Shown piece after piece: positions 17,964-27,515 of a stretch of 64,000 nt of DNA. Both the position numbers and the translations under genes were made by a program. This DNA is from Methanococcoides methylutens MM1. GTDB lineage: Archaea > Halobacteriota > Methanosarcinia > Methanosarcinales > Methanosarcinaceae. The DNA lies in contig NZ_CP009518.1 of assembly GCF_000970325.1 (NCBI RefSeq), positions 1,984,001-2,048,000 on the forward strand, read 5' to 3'. The notes beneath the pieces are model-generated. The model made no database searches, was not told the origin of the DNA, and worked only from the letters and a program-made list of their open reading frames with translations. Numbering within the stretch: position 1 is the stretch's first letter; every line of letters begins with the position of its first letter.

Positions 17964-19256
17964 TCAGTCCAACAACCTTGCAAGTAAATATCCTGAAGTT
18001 GTATCATATATCTCAACATTACAGGAACTGCCTGGCTTGACCGAACCCTCGGGGATCACCACCGGTTTGTACGAACCTGTTCGAGCCATCACTCCCTTTA
18101 CCTTGGCATCCATGGATACGAAGACCTCGCCTTTCCATCCAACCATCTTTTGCTTTGATGCCAGTTTAATCTCATCACAGAGACTGTGAAGTTCACCTGA
18201 CCTGTTGACAACGATCCGACTGTCTATATTGCGATATTCCAGTGCCTTTGTGAGAGGACGCGGGGTGTAGCGGGATATGTTCACCTTGTCCGGTCTGATC
18301 GTCTTTACCCATTCCAGTGTCTTGCTGAAGTCCTCATCCGTCTCCCCAGGAAATCCGACAATGATATCTGTAAAAACGGTGAGCTCCGGGAAGACTTCCC
18401 TGAAGCGTGCAATGATGTCATTTGTTTCCTCTATGTTGTGGAAACGGTTCATCTTTTTCAGGACATCATTGGATGCGGATTGTATCGGGAGGTGAAGGAT
18501 CTTATAGATCTTGTCCGACCTGAAGACCTCAATGAGATCATCGATTATCGGAGTTACAGAGAAGGGATTCATCATACCCACACGGACCTTGAACTCACCC
18601 GGGATCGCCACGATACGTTCCAGAAGTTCCGGAAGCAGAACATCCCTGTCAGTCCCGTACTGCCCGTTGTCCTGTGAGGTCAGCCATATCTCACGGCATC
18701 CTTCGGAAACTGCCATTCGGACATCTTCAACGATGGAATCCGCATCAAAGGACCTCAGGTTTCCCCTTGCAATTGTCACAATACAGTATGCACAGCTGTA
18801 ATTGCAACCCTGTGATATCTGGCAGATGTGGATGTTCGGATTGAACCTTGAATGGGCGGTCTTAAGGAAACCTTCCGGTTCGCTGCTCAGCAGTTCCACC
18901 CTTTCACGTGAACCACCGTTGCGCGTATTCTCGATGATATTCAGGACCTTGCCGATCTTTGCAATGGAATTAACTCCAAGGATATGGGCATCAGGGTTCT
19001 TCTCAAGTATGGCTTCCAGTTGCACCTGTGGCATGCATCCGGTGACGATCACATCCACAGCCCTGTTACCGAGGTCCTCTATCTTGTGGAGGATCTTCTG
19101 CTCGGTGGCATACTTCACAGTACAGGTGTTGATAACAACAACCTCGGCATCTTTTTCAGCAACCAGCTCATGCCCGAGATCCCTGACCGCTGCGATCATG
19201 ATCTCGGACGATGCCTGGTTTGCCGAGCATCCGTACGTCAGGACATGTACTTTCAT
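17964..19256 (-). CDS. tRNA t6A37 methylthiotransferase (archaeal e-MtaB/CDKAL1 type)
   Basis: The 430-aa radical SAM enzyme turns t6A37 of tRNA into ms2t6A. It has an N-terminal MTTase domain with Cys residues for one cluster ('TYGCSANQASSE', 'VINTCTVKYATE', 'VTGCMPQ'). The radical SAM motif 'CNYSCAYCIVTIARG' (CxxxCxxC, near residue 150) follows, and a C-terminal TRAM domain ends the protein. Cgi121 of the KEOPS complex, which makes the t6A precursor, lies two genes upstream on the same strand, which fits. It starts 11 nt after glpX. Confidence 0.92.
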   Translation of the reverse strand: MKVHVLTYGCSANQASSEIMIAAVRDLGHELVAEKDAEVVVINTCTVKYATEQKILHKIEDLGNRAVDVIVTGCMPQVQLEAILEKNPDAHILGVNSIAKIGKVLNIIENTRNGGSRERVELLSSEPEGFLKTAHSRFNPNIHICQISQGCNYSCAYCIVTIARGNLRSFDADSIVEDVRMAVSEGCREIWLTSQDNGQYGTDRDVLLPELLERIVAIPGEFKVRVGMMNPFSVTPIIDDLIEVFRSDKIYKILHLPIQSASNDVLKKMNRFHNIEETNDIIARFREVFPELTVFTDIIVGFPGETDEDFSKTLEWVKTIRPDKVNISRYTPRPLTKALEYRNIDSRIVVNRSGELHSLCDEIKLASKQKMVGWKGEVFVSMDAKVKGVMARTGSYKPVVIPEGSVKPGSSCNVEIYDTTSGYLLARLLD

Positions 19257-19267
19257 TTTTTCAATTA

Positions 19268-20356
19268 TTACAGACGTAGAGGAGTATCCTCTTTTTCACC
19301 TATGTAAATGGAATCGGTGAACTTGACAACACCGGAACTACCCATGGAGATGCTGTTCACCCTTGCGTCACCGCCACCGAAGAGGTTGACCTGGTGCAGG
19401 AACTGACCCGGAGTGATACCGGATGCTGCAAAGATAACGTCCTTTCCAGGAACGAGCTTCTCGGTGTCAAGCACATCATTGATGTTCTCCTCGGTGATTC
19501 CCATGGTGTTGAGCCTTGGCATCTTCTCTGCCTTCTCCGCTTCGATCTCTTCCTGGGATTTTCCGTTAGCAACCGTTGGAAGCACAAGCCTTGCAAGGAC
19601 CTTTCCACCAAGGATCTTCATGGCAGAAGCAGTCAATACAGCCTCACCTGAACCTCCTGAACCCATTACAACGTGTACACCTGAACCCCTGATAGAAGTG
19701 GATACTCCTGGCATGAGGTCGCCGTCACTGACAAGACTTACACGTGCACCGGTTGCACGGATCTCTTCGATCTTGCTCTTGTGCCTTTCCCTGTCAAGGA
19801 TAACAACTACCAATTCCTCGATGTCCCTGTTCAGGGCCTTTGCAACGATCTCGAGATTGTCTTTGACCGGCGCATCGAGGTCGATCTTTTCATCGGGGTG
19901 CTCTTTCTCGTACTTCACTACCTGTGAACCCACGACGATCTTGTCCATATAGACATCAGGACCGTGGAAGAGCCCACCAGGTTCTGCCATTGCCATAACA
20001 GAGATGGAACCTGGAATTCCGTCTGCAGTAAGGTTCGTTCCCTCGAGAGGGTCCACTGCAATATCTACAGCAATGTCACCTTTGCCTGTACCTACTTCCT
20101 CACCGATGTACAGCATAGGAGCTTCGTCACGTTCACCCTCACCGATCTTGATAGTTCCTTTGAAATCAAGACAGTTCAGCATTCTTCGCATGGCTTCCAC
20201 AGAAACGTGATCTGCATAGTTCTTGTCTCCTCTTCCCATCTGGTAGGAAGCGGCGATAGCTGCAGCCTCGGTTACGTGAACGAGGCTTGGTAACAGGGCA
20301 GTCTCAATAGGACCTGCGCTTTTCATCATGTTCTCTGCTGTCTTTGGGTGAGGCAA
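19268..20356 (-). CDS. glpX: Class II fructose-1,6-bisphosphatase (GlpX)
   Basis: The 362-aa protein is a Li+-sensitive-superfamily phosphatase of the GlpX class. Motifs are 'IKIGEGERDEAPMLYIGEEVG' in pieces 'GEGERDEAP' (about 72-80), 'VDPLEGTNLTADG' (metal site, about 100-112) and 'GVHVVMGSGGSGEAVLTA'. It makes fructose-6-phosphate for gluconeogenesis. GlpX is mainly bacterial; many archaea use the bifunctional class V aldolase/phosphatase instead. The best start is TTG at 20356, 8 nt after GGAG; ATG-ATG at about residues 10-11 is the alternative. Confidence 0.93.
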   Translation of the reverse strand: MPHPKTAENMMKSAGPIETALLPSLVHVTEAAAIAASYQMGRGDKNYADHVSVEAMRRMLNCLDFKGTIKIGEGERDEAPMLYIGEEVGTGKGDIAVDIAVDPLEGTNLTADGIPGSISVMAMAEPGGLFHGPDVYMDKIVVGSQVVKYEKEHPDEKIDLDAPVKDNLEIVAKALNRDIEELVVVILDRERHKSKIEEIRATGARVSLVSDGDLMPGVSTSIRGSGVHVVMGSGGSGEAVLTASAMKILGGKVLARLVLPTVANGKSQEEIEAEKAEKMPRLNTMGITEENINDVLDTEKLVPGKDVIFAASGITPGQFLHQVNLFGGGDARVNSISMGSSGVVKFTDSIYIGEKEDTPLRL

Positions 20357-20445
20357 AATATCATCTCCGATAAATGTATATGGCTGACTAATGTTCCAAA
20401 CCTATTAATATTTTCCACCGGCTCCATTTTCCTGCCGGAGTGGAC

Positions 20446-20979
20446 TTATTTCAGGACATCCACAAGAGCAACGCGTTCCAGTACGAGATAAGGGATCTTT
20501 TCATCTCCAACTGCATCAAGTTCATCAGCTGTGATACAGAACTGTGAAACAATGTCAGCCTTCTTCGAATCTGAATATGGCATTACTGAAGAGGGTTCAA
20601 TTGATCCGGAAAGATCGTTCACGGCATTGTCCACTGAAGCAGTTTCCCCGATAACGATGAACAGCACATTCATCCTGCCTTCCGTAAGACCTATGGAAAA
20701 AGCTTCCCCTATCTGACGCTTTCCGGAAGCATATCGCATGATCTCAACACCAAGGTCGTTGGCAACGTTCGTACCGTTATCCATTGATCGCATGGCCTTT
20801 ATGATGGCACTGTCCACATGTTCCCTGCCTGCGACCTTGTCCGCATTGACCCCCTGTATGATAACATCATGTTCTGATGACATTGCGGAAAGTCTTCCAA
20901 GGTACGGACGCAGTTCATCGATGAAGATCGAACCTTCTACTAGCCGGATATCCATAGGTGTAAAGGATACCATTTTCAT
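20446..20979 (-). CDS. cgi121: KEOPS complex subunit Cgi121
   Basis: The 177-aa protein has the Cgi121/TPRKB fold pattern, with the diagnostic 'YASGKRQIGEAFSIGL' (about residues 88-103) and the following 'RMNVLFIVIG'. Cgi121 binds the tRNA 3' end and the Bud32 kinase in KEOPS, which forms t6A37. The other KEOPS genes are not in the window, but the t6A methylthiotransferase is nearby on the same strand. The Shine-Dalgarno is weak; in-frame ATGs exist at 20979 and 20973. Confidence 0.88.
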   Translation of the reverse strand: MKMVSFTPMDIRLVEGSIFIDELRPYLGRLSAMSSEHDVIIQGVNADKVAGREHVDSAIIKAMRSMDNGTNVANDLGVEIMRYASGKRQIGEAFSIGLTEGRMNVLFIVIGETASVDNAVNDLSGSIEPSSVMPYSDSKKADIVSQFCITADELDAVGDEKIPYLVLERVALVDVLK

Positions 20980-21161
20980 TCAATAAGTATAACGGTCGGG
21001 ACAGGAAAATGAAAGGAATTTTGTTGCTCAAAAACGTTTTTTCCGCTTCTTTTATTTAGGTTGTCATTTATTAAACAGATTATAATAGATACTATGAATA
21101 GATAATATAACCAGACATAATCGATCAGAACATTGATGCTTTTATTTTGAGGAGACCTGTG

Positions 21162-22370
21162 ATGTACCAGCTGGAATGCATAGAATGCGGTCAAAAGTAT
21201 ACCGATTCGGAAGTCGTCTATACCTGCAAATGTGGCGGGTTGCTCGACGTCATCTATGACTATTCTGCAATTCAACTCGATATGGAAAGGCTCCGAACAG
21301 AAGCACCATCGGTCTGGAAATACAAAGCACTTTTACCTGTGGAAGGAAAGCCCGTAAGCATCCATGAAGGCGGCACACCACTCTACCGATGCGATCGCCT
21401 TGCCGAGAAGATCGGCATCAAGGAACTTTATGTAAAGCATGAAGGTCTGAACCCCAGCGGTTCTTTCAAGGACCGTGGAATGACGGCAGGGGTCACAAAG
21501 GCAATGGAGCTCGGGATGAAAACACTTGCCTGTGCATCCACAGGAAACACATCCGCATCCCTTTCAACCTATGGTGCTAAAGCAGGCCTTCCTGTGATCG
21601 TACTGCTTCCGGAAGGCAAAGTTGCTCTTGGAAAAGTGGCACAGGCATTGATACATGGTGCAAAGGTCTTAAGCATCAAGGGAAATTTTGACGAGGCAGT
21701 TGTACTTGTACGTCAGCTTTGCGATGAAGAGAAGATCTACCTTCTAAATTCCATCAACCCATACAGGCTTGAGGGTCAGAAGACGATTGGCCATGAGATA
21801 TGTGACCAGCTTGGATTCAATGTTCCTGACAGGGTAATTGTTCCGGTTGGTAATGCAGGAAATACTGCTGCTATCTACAAAGGCTTCAAGGAGTTCATGG
21901 AACTTGGTATCACTGACAGCGTCCCGAAAATGACCGGCATACAGACCGAAGGAGCATGCCCCGTAACGAAAGCATTCAAAATGGGCGTTGAAGATATCGT
22001 TCCTGAAAAGAACCCTGAGACCATTGCAACGGCAATACGTATCGGGAACCCGGTCAATGCGAAGAAAGCCTTAAGGGCGATCTATGAATCCGGCGGGTGC
22101 TCAGAAGCAGTATCAGATGAAGAGCTGATAGAGGCACAAAAGGACCTTGCACAACTTGAAGGAATAGGTGTTGAACCTGCGAGTGCTACTTCCATAGCAG
22201 GACTTAAAAAACTTATAGATTCAGGTGTCATTGACCATGATGAAAAGGTTGTCTGCGTTACAACCGGCCATCTGCTAAAGGACCCTGAAGAAGTAATGAA
22301 CATATCAACAAAACCAATTACAGTGGATGCTAATATAGAAGCGGTCCGCAAGGCGGTTTTCTCCAGATAA
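21162..22370 (+). CDS. thrC: Threonine synthase
   Basis: The 402-aa PLP enzyme converts O-phosphohomoserine to threonine. The N-terminus has two zinc-ribbon-like Cys pairs ('CIECGQKY', 'CKCGG'), common in archaeal ThrC. 'NPSGSFKDRGMTAGV' holds the PLP Lys, and 'ASTGNTSASL' and 'PVGNAGNTAAIY' bind the cofactor. I choose ATG 21162 over the in-frame TTG at 21147, because GAGGAG lies 7 nt before the ATG. leuS follows 27 nt downstream. Confidence 0.95.
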   Translation: MYQLECIECGQKYTDSEVVYTCKCGGLLDVIYDYSAIQLDMERLRTEAPSVWKYKALLPVEGKPVSIHEGGTPLYRCDRLAEKIGIKELYVKHEGLNPSGSFKDRGMTAGVTKAMELGMKTLACASTGNTSASLSTYGAKAGLPVIVLLPEGKVALGKVAQALIHGAKVLSIKGNFDEAVVLVRQLCDEEKIYLLNSINPYRLEGQKTIGHEICDQLGFNVPDRVIVPVGNAGNTAAIYKGFKEFMELGITDSVPKMTGIQTEGACPVTKAFKMGVEDIVPEKNPETIATAIRIGNPVNAKKALRAIYESGGCSEAVSDEELIEAQKDLAQLEGIGVEPASATSIAGLKKLIDSGVIDHDEKVVCVTTGHLLKDPEEVMNISTKPITVDANIEAVRKAVFSR

Positions 22371-22397
22371 CGAAAAAATGTTGGAACGGTGTAATTC

Positions 22398-25280
22398 ATG
22401 CAACAAGATTATAGTTCACATGATATCGAACAGAAATGGCAGCAAAAATGGAATGAGAGCGGGGTCTTTGAAGCAGAACCTGACGACCGCGAAAAGTTCT
22501 TCATAACCATCCCGTACCCATACCTGAACGGGAACCTCCATGCAGGGCACACAAGGACATTCACCATCGGGGATGTTGTTGCAAGGTACAGGAGAATGCT
22601 CGGATATAATGTCCTCTACCCAATGGGATTCCACGTAACAGGAACACCTATCGTGGGACTTGCCGAACTTATACAGAACCAGGACCCTCAGACCATGAAG
22701 GTCTATTCCCAGTTCCACGGCATACCAATGGAAACACTGACAGGACTTGATACACCTGAGAAGATCGTGGAATATTTCAGTGTTGAAGCCGAGAAAGCCA
22801 TGCGTTCCATAGGATATTCCATTGACTGGAGACGCAAGTTCACCACCACCGATCCAACTTACAAGAAGTTCATTGAATGGCAGTTCAACCTCCTTTACGA
22901 AAAGAACCTTATCGTAAAGGGCTCCCACCCTGTAAAGTGGTGTCCTAATGACAATAACCCTGTGGAAGATCACGATATCCTCCACGGCGAAGAGGCAACG
23001 ATAGTCGATTATACCCTTATCAAATTCAAGTACAACGATATCGTATTGCCATGTGCAACCCTCAGACCGGAAACCACATTCGGTGTGACCAACCTCTGGA
23101 TCAATCCTGACCTGGAACATGTCAAGATAAAGGTAACATTCGAAGGCAGGGAAGAATTCTGGGTGGTCAGCAAGGAAGCATACCACAAGCTCACATTCAC
23201 TGACAGGGAAGTCGAGTTCATCGAGGATGTGGACGCAAGATCACTTATCGGAATCAAGGTCAAGAACCCGCTGACAGAAGCAGAGGTTATCACACTTCCT
23301 GCATCCTTCGTAAAAGGTGAGAATGGAAGCGGTATTGTCATGAGTGTCCCTTCACATGCACCTTACGATTATCTCGCTGTACGTGATCTTTACGACAAAG
23401 ACCTGAGCGAATATGGCATTACAGAGGACCTTCGCGACCTCAAGTTCATTTCACTCATCAAGGTCCCTGAGTTTGGGGAGCTGCCTGCATTGGAAGCTGT
23501 GGAACAGTTCAATGTCAAGGACCAGAAGGACCCTAAGGCAGAGGAAGCAACAAAGATGGTCTATCGCCGTGAGTTCCACGGTGGTGTGCTCAAAGAGAAC
23601 ACTGGCAAATATGCAGGAATGGCAGTCTCAAAGATCAAGGACGTACTTACAAGAGACCTCATCGAGCAGGGGCTTGGAGAGGTGTTCTATGAGTTCAGCG
23701 AGCCTGTTGTCTGCCGTTGCGGAACTCCCTGTGTTGTCAACATGGTCAAAGGCCAATGGTTCCTGAACTATTCCAGTCCTGAATGGAAGGACAAGGTCTA
23801 CCGCTGTATAGAGAATATGGACATCATCCCTGAGGAACTCAGGGTCGAGTTCAACAATAAGGTTGACTGGCTCAAGGACAAGGCATGCGCCAGGAAAAAA
23901 GGTCTTGGAACACTCCTTCCATTTGACAAGAACTGGCTTATCGAATCCCTTGGAGATTCCACCATTTACATGTCATACTACGTCGTTGCCAAGTTCATAG
24001 CAGCAGGCATCGAGACAGAACAGCTGGTTCCTGAACTGTTCGATTATGTGCTTCTTGGAAAAGGAACTGCACAGGATGCTGAAGCAGCAAGTGGCGTTAG
24101 TGCAGACACCATTGAGCATATCCGCAGTGATTTCGAATACTGGTACCCTGTTGACCTGAGATCATCAGGAAAGGACCTGATACCAAACCACCTACTGTTC
24201 TTCCTGTTCCATCACGTTGCGATCTTCGATGAGGAAAAATGGCCACGTGCAATCGCTATCAATGGTTTCGTATCACTTGAAGGACAGAAGATGAGCAAGT
24301 CCAAGGGACCACTGCTCACACTCAGCGAAGCTGTGGGTTCCTATGGTGCAGATATTTCAAGGATGTACATCCTCTCCAGTGCTGAACAGATGCAGGATGC
24401 TGACTGGAAGAACAGTGGCATAGAATCTGCAAGAAAGCAGATCGACAGGTACTACAAGCTTGCAAAGGAGATCATCGGATCAGGTGCCACATCGGGTATT
24501 GGAAGCGATATGAAAGGCATTGACAGGTGGATGCTGAGCAGACTTCAGCAGCGTATCCTTGAGACGAACGAAGCTCTGGGCACTATCAGGACAAGACATG
24601 CATTGCAGAACTCTTTCTTCCTGCTGCTCAATGATCTGAAGTGGTATCAGAAACGTGGCGGAAGCGTGCTTCTCTATGATATACTTGAGACCTGGGTACG
24701 CCTTATGGCACCGTTCACCCCTCACGTATGTGAAGAGATCTGGGAGGCAATGGGCAAGGAAGGAATGGTATCTCTTGCAGGTTACCCGACATATGATGAA
24801 ACACTTGTAGACACCAGTGCTGAGTTTACAGAAGAACTTATCAGCGGTACAATATCAGATGTCGACGAGATCATCAGGGTCACAAAGATAACACCACAGA
24901 AAGCAGTCCTTTACACAGCACCGGAATGGAAGACAACTGCCTTTAAAAAAGCACTTGCAATGCAGAAGGAAGGCGACCTCAACCCCGGCGTGCTGATAAA
25001 GGAACTTATGAGCGATCCGGAAATGAGACGCTATGGAAAGGAAGTGCCTAAATTTGCACAGAAGCTCGTTGGAGATATCACTTCCATGAGCGAAGAATCG
25101 TTCAACACACTGACAAGCTTCGAACTTGATGAAAAGGTCGCTCTTGAAGAGAACAAGGACTTCTTTGAGAAGGAGATCGGATGCCCTGTTGAGGTATATT
25201 CAGCTGACGATGCAGAATATGACCCTGAGAACAAGGCAAAGTTCGCCTATCCACTAAGACCGGCGATCTATCTGGAATAA
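22398..25280 (+). CDS. leuS: Leucyl-tRNA synthetase (archaeal type)
   Basis: The 960-aa class I synthetase has the HIGH-equivalent 'YLNGNLHAGHTRTF' (about residues 43-56) and 'GQKMSKSKG' (about 629-637). A CP1 editing domain lies between them, with 'LRPETTFGVTNLW' typical of LeuRS editing. The length and large C-terminal domain match the archaeal/eukaryotic class. GGTG precedes the start. It ends at a strong hairpin terminator. Confidence 0.97.
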   Translation: MQQDYSSHDIEQKWQQKWNESGVFEAEPDDREKFFITIPYPYLNGNLHAGHTRTFTIGDVVARYRRMLGYNVLYPMGFHVTGTPIVGLAELIQNQDPQTMKVYSQFHGIPMETLTGLDTPEKIVEYFSVEAEKAMRSIGYSIDWRRKFTTTDPTYKKFIEWQFNLLYEKNLIVKGSHPVKWCPNDNNPVEDHDILHGEEATIVDYTLIKFKYNDIVLPCATLRPETTFGVTNLWINPDLEHVKIKVTFEGREEFWVVSKEAYHKLTFTDREVEFIEDVDARSLIGIKVKNPLTEAEVITLPASFVKGENGSGIVMSVPSHAPYDYLAVRDLYDKDLSEYGITEDLRDLKFISLIKVPEFGELPALEAVEQFNVKDQKDPKAEEATKMVYRREFHGGVLKENTGKYAGMAVSKIKDVLTRDLIEQGLGEVFYEFSEPVVCRCGTPCVVNMVKGQWFLNYSSPEWKDKVYRCIENMDIIPEELRVEFNNKVDWLKDKACARKKGLGTLLPFDKNWLIESLGDSTIYMSYYVVAKFIAAGIETEQLVPELFDYVLLGKGTAQDAEAASGVSADTIEHIRSDFEYWYPVDLRSSGKDLIPNHLLFFLFHHVAIFDEEKWPRAIAINGFVSLEGQKMSKSKGPLLTLSEAVGSYGADISRMYILSSAEQMQDADWKNSGIESARKQIDRYYKLAKEIIGSGATSGIGSDMKGIDRWMLSRLQQRILETNEALGTIRTRHALQNSFFLLLNDLKWYQKRGGSVLLYDILETWVRLMAPFTPHVCEEIWEAMGKEGMVSLAGYPTYDETLVDTSAEFTEELISGTISDVDEIIRVTKITPQKAVLYTAPEWKTTAFKKALAMQKEGDLNPGVLIKELMSDPEMRRYGKEVPKFAQKLVGDITSMSEESFNTLTSFELDEKVALEENKDFFEKEIGCPVEVYSADDAEYDPENKAKFAYPLRPAIYLE

Positions 25281-25328
25281 GGTGAAAGGGTTAACCCTTC
25301 ACCAATATTTATTTTTAAAACTATTTTT
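25281..25328 (+). terminator. Hairpin terminator after leuS
   Basis: The sequence ggtgaaagggttaaccctt-cacc (25281-25303) folds into an 11-bp stem with one bulged A, directly after the leuS stop. T-rich DNA with T5 and T6 runs follows to 25332. The runs between the two converging genes may serve both directions. Confidence 0.75.
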
Positions 25329-25343
25329 TAGAAAAAGAGTAGC

Positions 25344-25952
25344 TTAGATAAGGGTTACCTGTTTGGTCTTAGGTACAAGACCGCTCAGATCTGACATGTC
25401 CTTTGTCAGTGCGATCAAAACAGAATTTGTCAGCTCATTGAGCTTGTCCGTTGTTGAATTTAGATCGACCTCATATGCAGGATCGGAATCCGGGACCTTT
25501 ATCCTTTTAATTGACCTTCTAAGATCGCGAATATCCTTACCGGTTGTTTCTTTGACTGTTACCAGAGAACTACGGTGCTTCCTTATGTGGGGGTCATTCA
25601 CACCCATGATCTTTAGCTCTTCCTTGAAGATCGGCCTCTCAAATATGGAAGATAAAATACAAACCGCTACGGGAAAACGGGAATCCGGATCCAGTGAATG
25701 AAGGTGTTTGGCCATCATGGAATAAAGATCATTATCCAGTGTTTCGGATCCTTCCACACAGACATAGATCTTTGATGGAGGAATTTCCACTTCATTGAGC
25801 TTGTTCATATCTCTGAGCGCACGAAGATAGCCTGTCAGAATGAGACGATGTTCATCAAAACCCTCTGCTTTCAGCTCCCTGCTGATCCCGCTGATGGACA
25901 GTTGCTTCTTTTCGAGAATCCTGTATATCTTCGTGTAGAGATCTTCAGTCAT
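25344..25952 (-). CDS. Hypothetical helix-turn-helix-like protein (202 aa)
   Basis: I do not recognise the family with confidence. I start at ATG 25952 ('MTEDLYTKIYRILEKKQLSI'), because the frame upstream of it is low-complexity and hydrophobic and has no Shine-Dalgarno. Residues 1-60 look like a winged helix ('LSISGISRELKAEGFDEHRL'). The rest is charged alpha/beta, with 'HIRKHRSSLVTVKETTGKDI' in the middle. It is divergent from two regulators at 26186-27480, so a DNA-binding role is plausible but unproven. Confidence 0.7.
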   Translation of the reverse strand: MTEDLYTKIYRILEKKQLSISGISRELKAEGFDEHRLILTGYLRALRDMNKLNEVEIPPSKIYVCVEGSETLDNDLYSMMAKHLHSLDPDSRFPVAVCILSSIFERPIFKEELKIMGVNDPHIRKHRSSLVTVKETTGKDIRDLRRSIKRIKVPDSDPAYEVDLNSTTDKLNELTNSVLIALTKDMSDLSGLVPKTKQVTLI

Positions 25953-26185
25953 GTTAACTAACCAGTATTGATAACAAAATTGGATAAATGTATCGGTCAA
26001 TTTAAATTGTGAAGCATCATTACCACAGCCACCATACAGCAAAAAATGAGCCAGGGAATGACCTTCCCACAACACATTTATTTACTTAGAGTTGTATATG
26101 TACCCTAGCACAGTCAATTCTAGAAATGGACTTTACTTTAATCAACGTTGATCCCCCACACTTACCCTAATACGAGGTATTGATA

Positions 26186-26695
26186 ATGCCCAAAAGGACT
26201 CGAATTATAAATGATCCCTCAGAACTAGTTCCCCTTCTCCAAACCTTTCAGTCAGCGCAACACAAACAGGTGTTCAATCTTCTTTTAGTCGAATGGATGA
26301 CAAAAGGAGATCTTGAAGAAAAAATGGGTTGTGATGTTTCCGAAAGTATCACAATATTAAAAGAATGTGGCTTACTCGAAAGCCAGTGGCATATGCCGGA
26401 ACCGGGCAAAAAACCTGAAAAAGAGTACCATTCATCTTATTCTAAAGTACAGTCAAACTTCCAATGTTCTTTTGAAGACCTTAGCGATATCATAATGCTA
26501 ACATTCCATCCTTATGACGAAATAAAAGACCTCATCGAGGAACTGGAAGAACTTGTCGAGAAGGGGAACCATTCCATGAGCAGCCTGACACGTTCAATGA
26601 ACAAGAGTCCGATATATGTACGTGCTCTGGCAAGAAGGTCACCAAAACTCACTGTAATGGGACAGAGACTTAAGATCAATGAGGAAACTGAATGA
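26186..26695 (+). CDS. Winged-helix transcription regulator-like protein (ArsR-like)
   Basis: The 169-aa protein has a helix-turn-helix near residues 25-70 ('QHKQVFNLLLVEWMTKGDLE', 'ESITILKECGLLES') and a C-terminal part rich in Glu/Leu that may pair as a coiled coil ('ELEELVEKG'). ATG 26186 has GAGGT 7 nt upstream. Its stop codon overlaps the next regulator gene by 4 nt (ATGA), so both are translated from one mRNA. Targets are unknown. Confidence 0.75.
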   Translation: MPKRTRIINDPSELVPLLQTFQSAQHKQVFNLLLVEWMTKGDLEEKMGCDVSESITILKECGLLESQWHMPEPGKKPEKEYHSSYSKVQSNFQCSFEDLSDIIMLTFHPYDEIKDLIEELEELVEKGNHSMSSLTRSMNKSPIYVRALARRSPKLTVMGQRLKINEETE

Positions 26696-27480
26696 TAGAC
26701 ATTCTTCAAAGCAAAAGTGGCATCACCAAATTTCAGATACTGACTGAAGTTGCTGCCCATCAACCAAATGTTCGCCAGAAAGAGATCGCTGAAAAGATTG
26801 GTGTGACACCACAAGCTGTTTCCGAATATATCAAGGAACTTACAGCAGAAGGATTTATCTATTCCGATGGAAGGGTAAGATACCGAATTACAAAGAAGGG
26901 TGTCGAATGGGTTCTTGAAAATGCAGCCGACATGAAACGTTATGCTAATTTTGTCATGAGTGATATCATCAGTCATGTCTCCACATGGACAGCCATAGCA
27001 GACGAAGATATCGAAAAGGGGGAAAACGTATATCTTCAGATGAGAGGCGGCTTACTTTATGTGAGTAAAACAACCGAGACCGGAGCAACAGGGATAACCA
27101 TATCAGCCGCTGAAAAAGGCGATGATGTGGGTGTCACCAACCTTTTGGGCATGATCGATCTTGAGAATGCCAGCATTACAGTCTGCAAGGTGCCGCGCAG
27201 TGAACGTGGAGGTTCACGCAATGTTGACCTTGAAAGACTGCAGAAACTTGCCAGTTCTAAATCATATATAGCAGCCATAGGCGTAGAATCCCTTGTTGCT
27301 ATGAAAAAGGTAGACATAACACCAGACGTCATGTACGGCGCAAAAGAATCAGTCGTCGAAGCAGCTTTCCATGGACTATCATCTCTTGTACTTGCAATCG
27401 ATGAAGAGGTCCCACAGATCATGAGCAGGCTGGAAATGGAAAACCTTGAATACGAACTTGTAGACCTTACACTGCAATGA
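26692..27480 (+). CDS. MarR/wHTH-type regulator with C-terminal ligand domain
   Basis: The 262-aa protein has an N-terminal winged helix (about residues 10-75) with 'RQKEIAEKIGVTPQAVSEYI' as the recognition part and 'YRITKKGVEWVLE' as the wing. A C-terminal domain of about 170 residues ('GATGITISAAEKGDDVGVT', 'SKSYIAAIGVESLVAMKKV') probably senses a ligand. This layout recurs in methanogens, but I know no characterised member. It is co-translated with the upstream regulator through ATGA overlap. Confidence 0.8.
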   Translation: MIDILQSKSGITKFQILTEVAAHQPNVRQKEIAEKIGVTPQAVSEYIKELTAEGFIYSDGRVRYRITKKGVEWVLENAADMKRYANFVMSDIISHVSTWTAIADEDIEKGENVYLQMRGGLLYVSKTTETGATGITISAAEKGDDVGVTNLLGMIDLENASITVCKVPRSERGGSRNVDLERLQKLASSKSYIAAIGVESLVAMKKVDITPDVMYGAKESVVEAAFHGLSSLVLAIDEEVPQIMSRLEMENLEYELVDLTLQ

Positions 27481-27515
27481 GATGACAATCAGTGTGAGCA
27501 AAATTAGGTCCAAAT

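Noticed and set aside
20401..20445. Inverted repeat (CCACTCCGGC / GCCGGTGG) after cgi121
   Set aside because: It can form a bulged stem, but no T run follows on the transcribed strand, so I do not call it a terminator.
22416..23186. 256-residue frame opposite leuS
   Set aside because: It is an antisense shadow of a conserved synthetase; composition is odd and there is no start signal.
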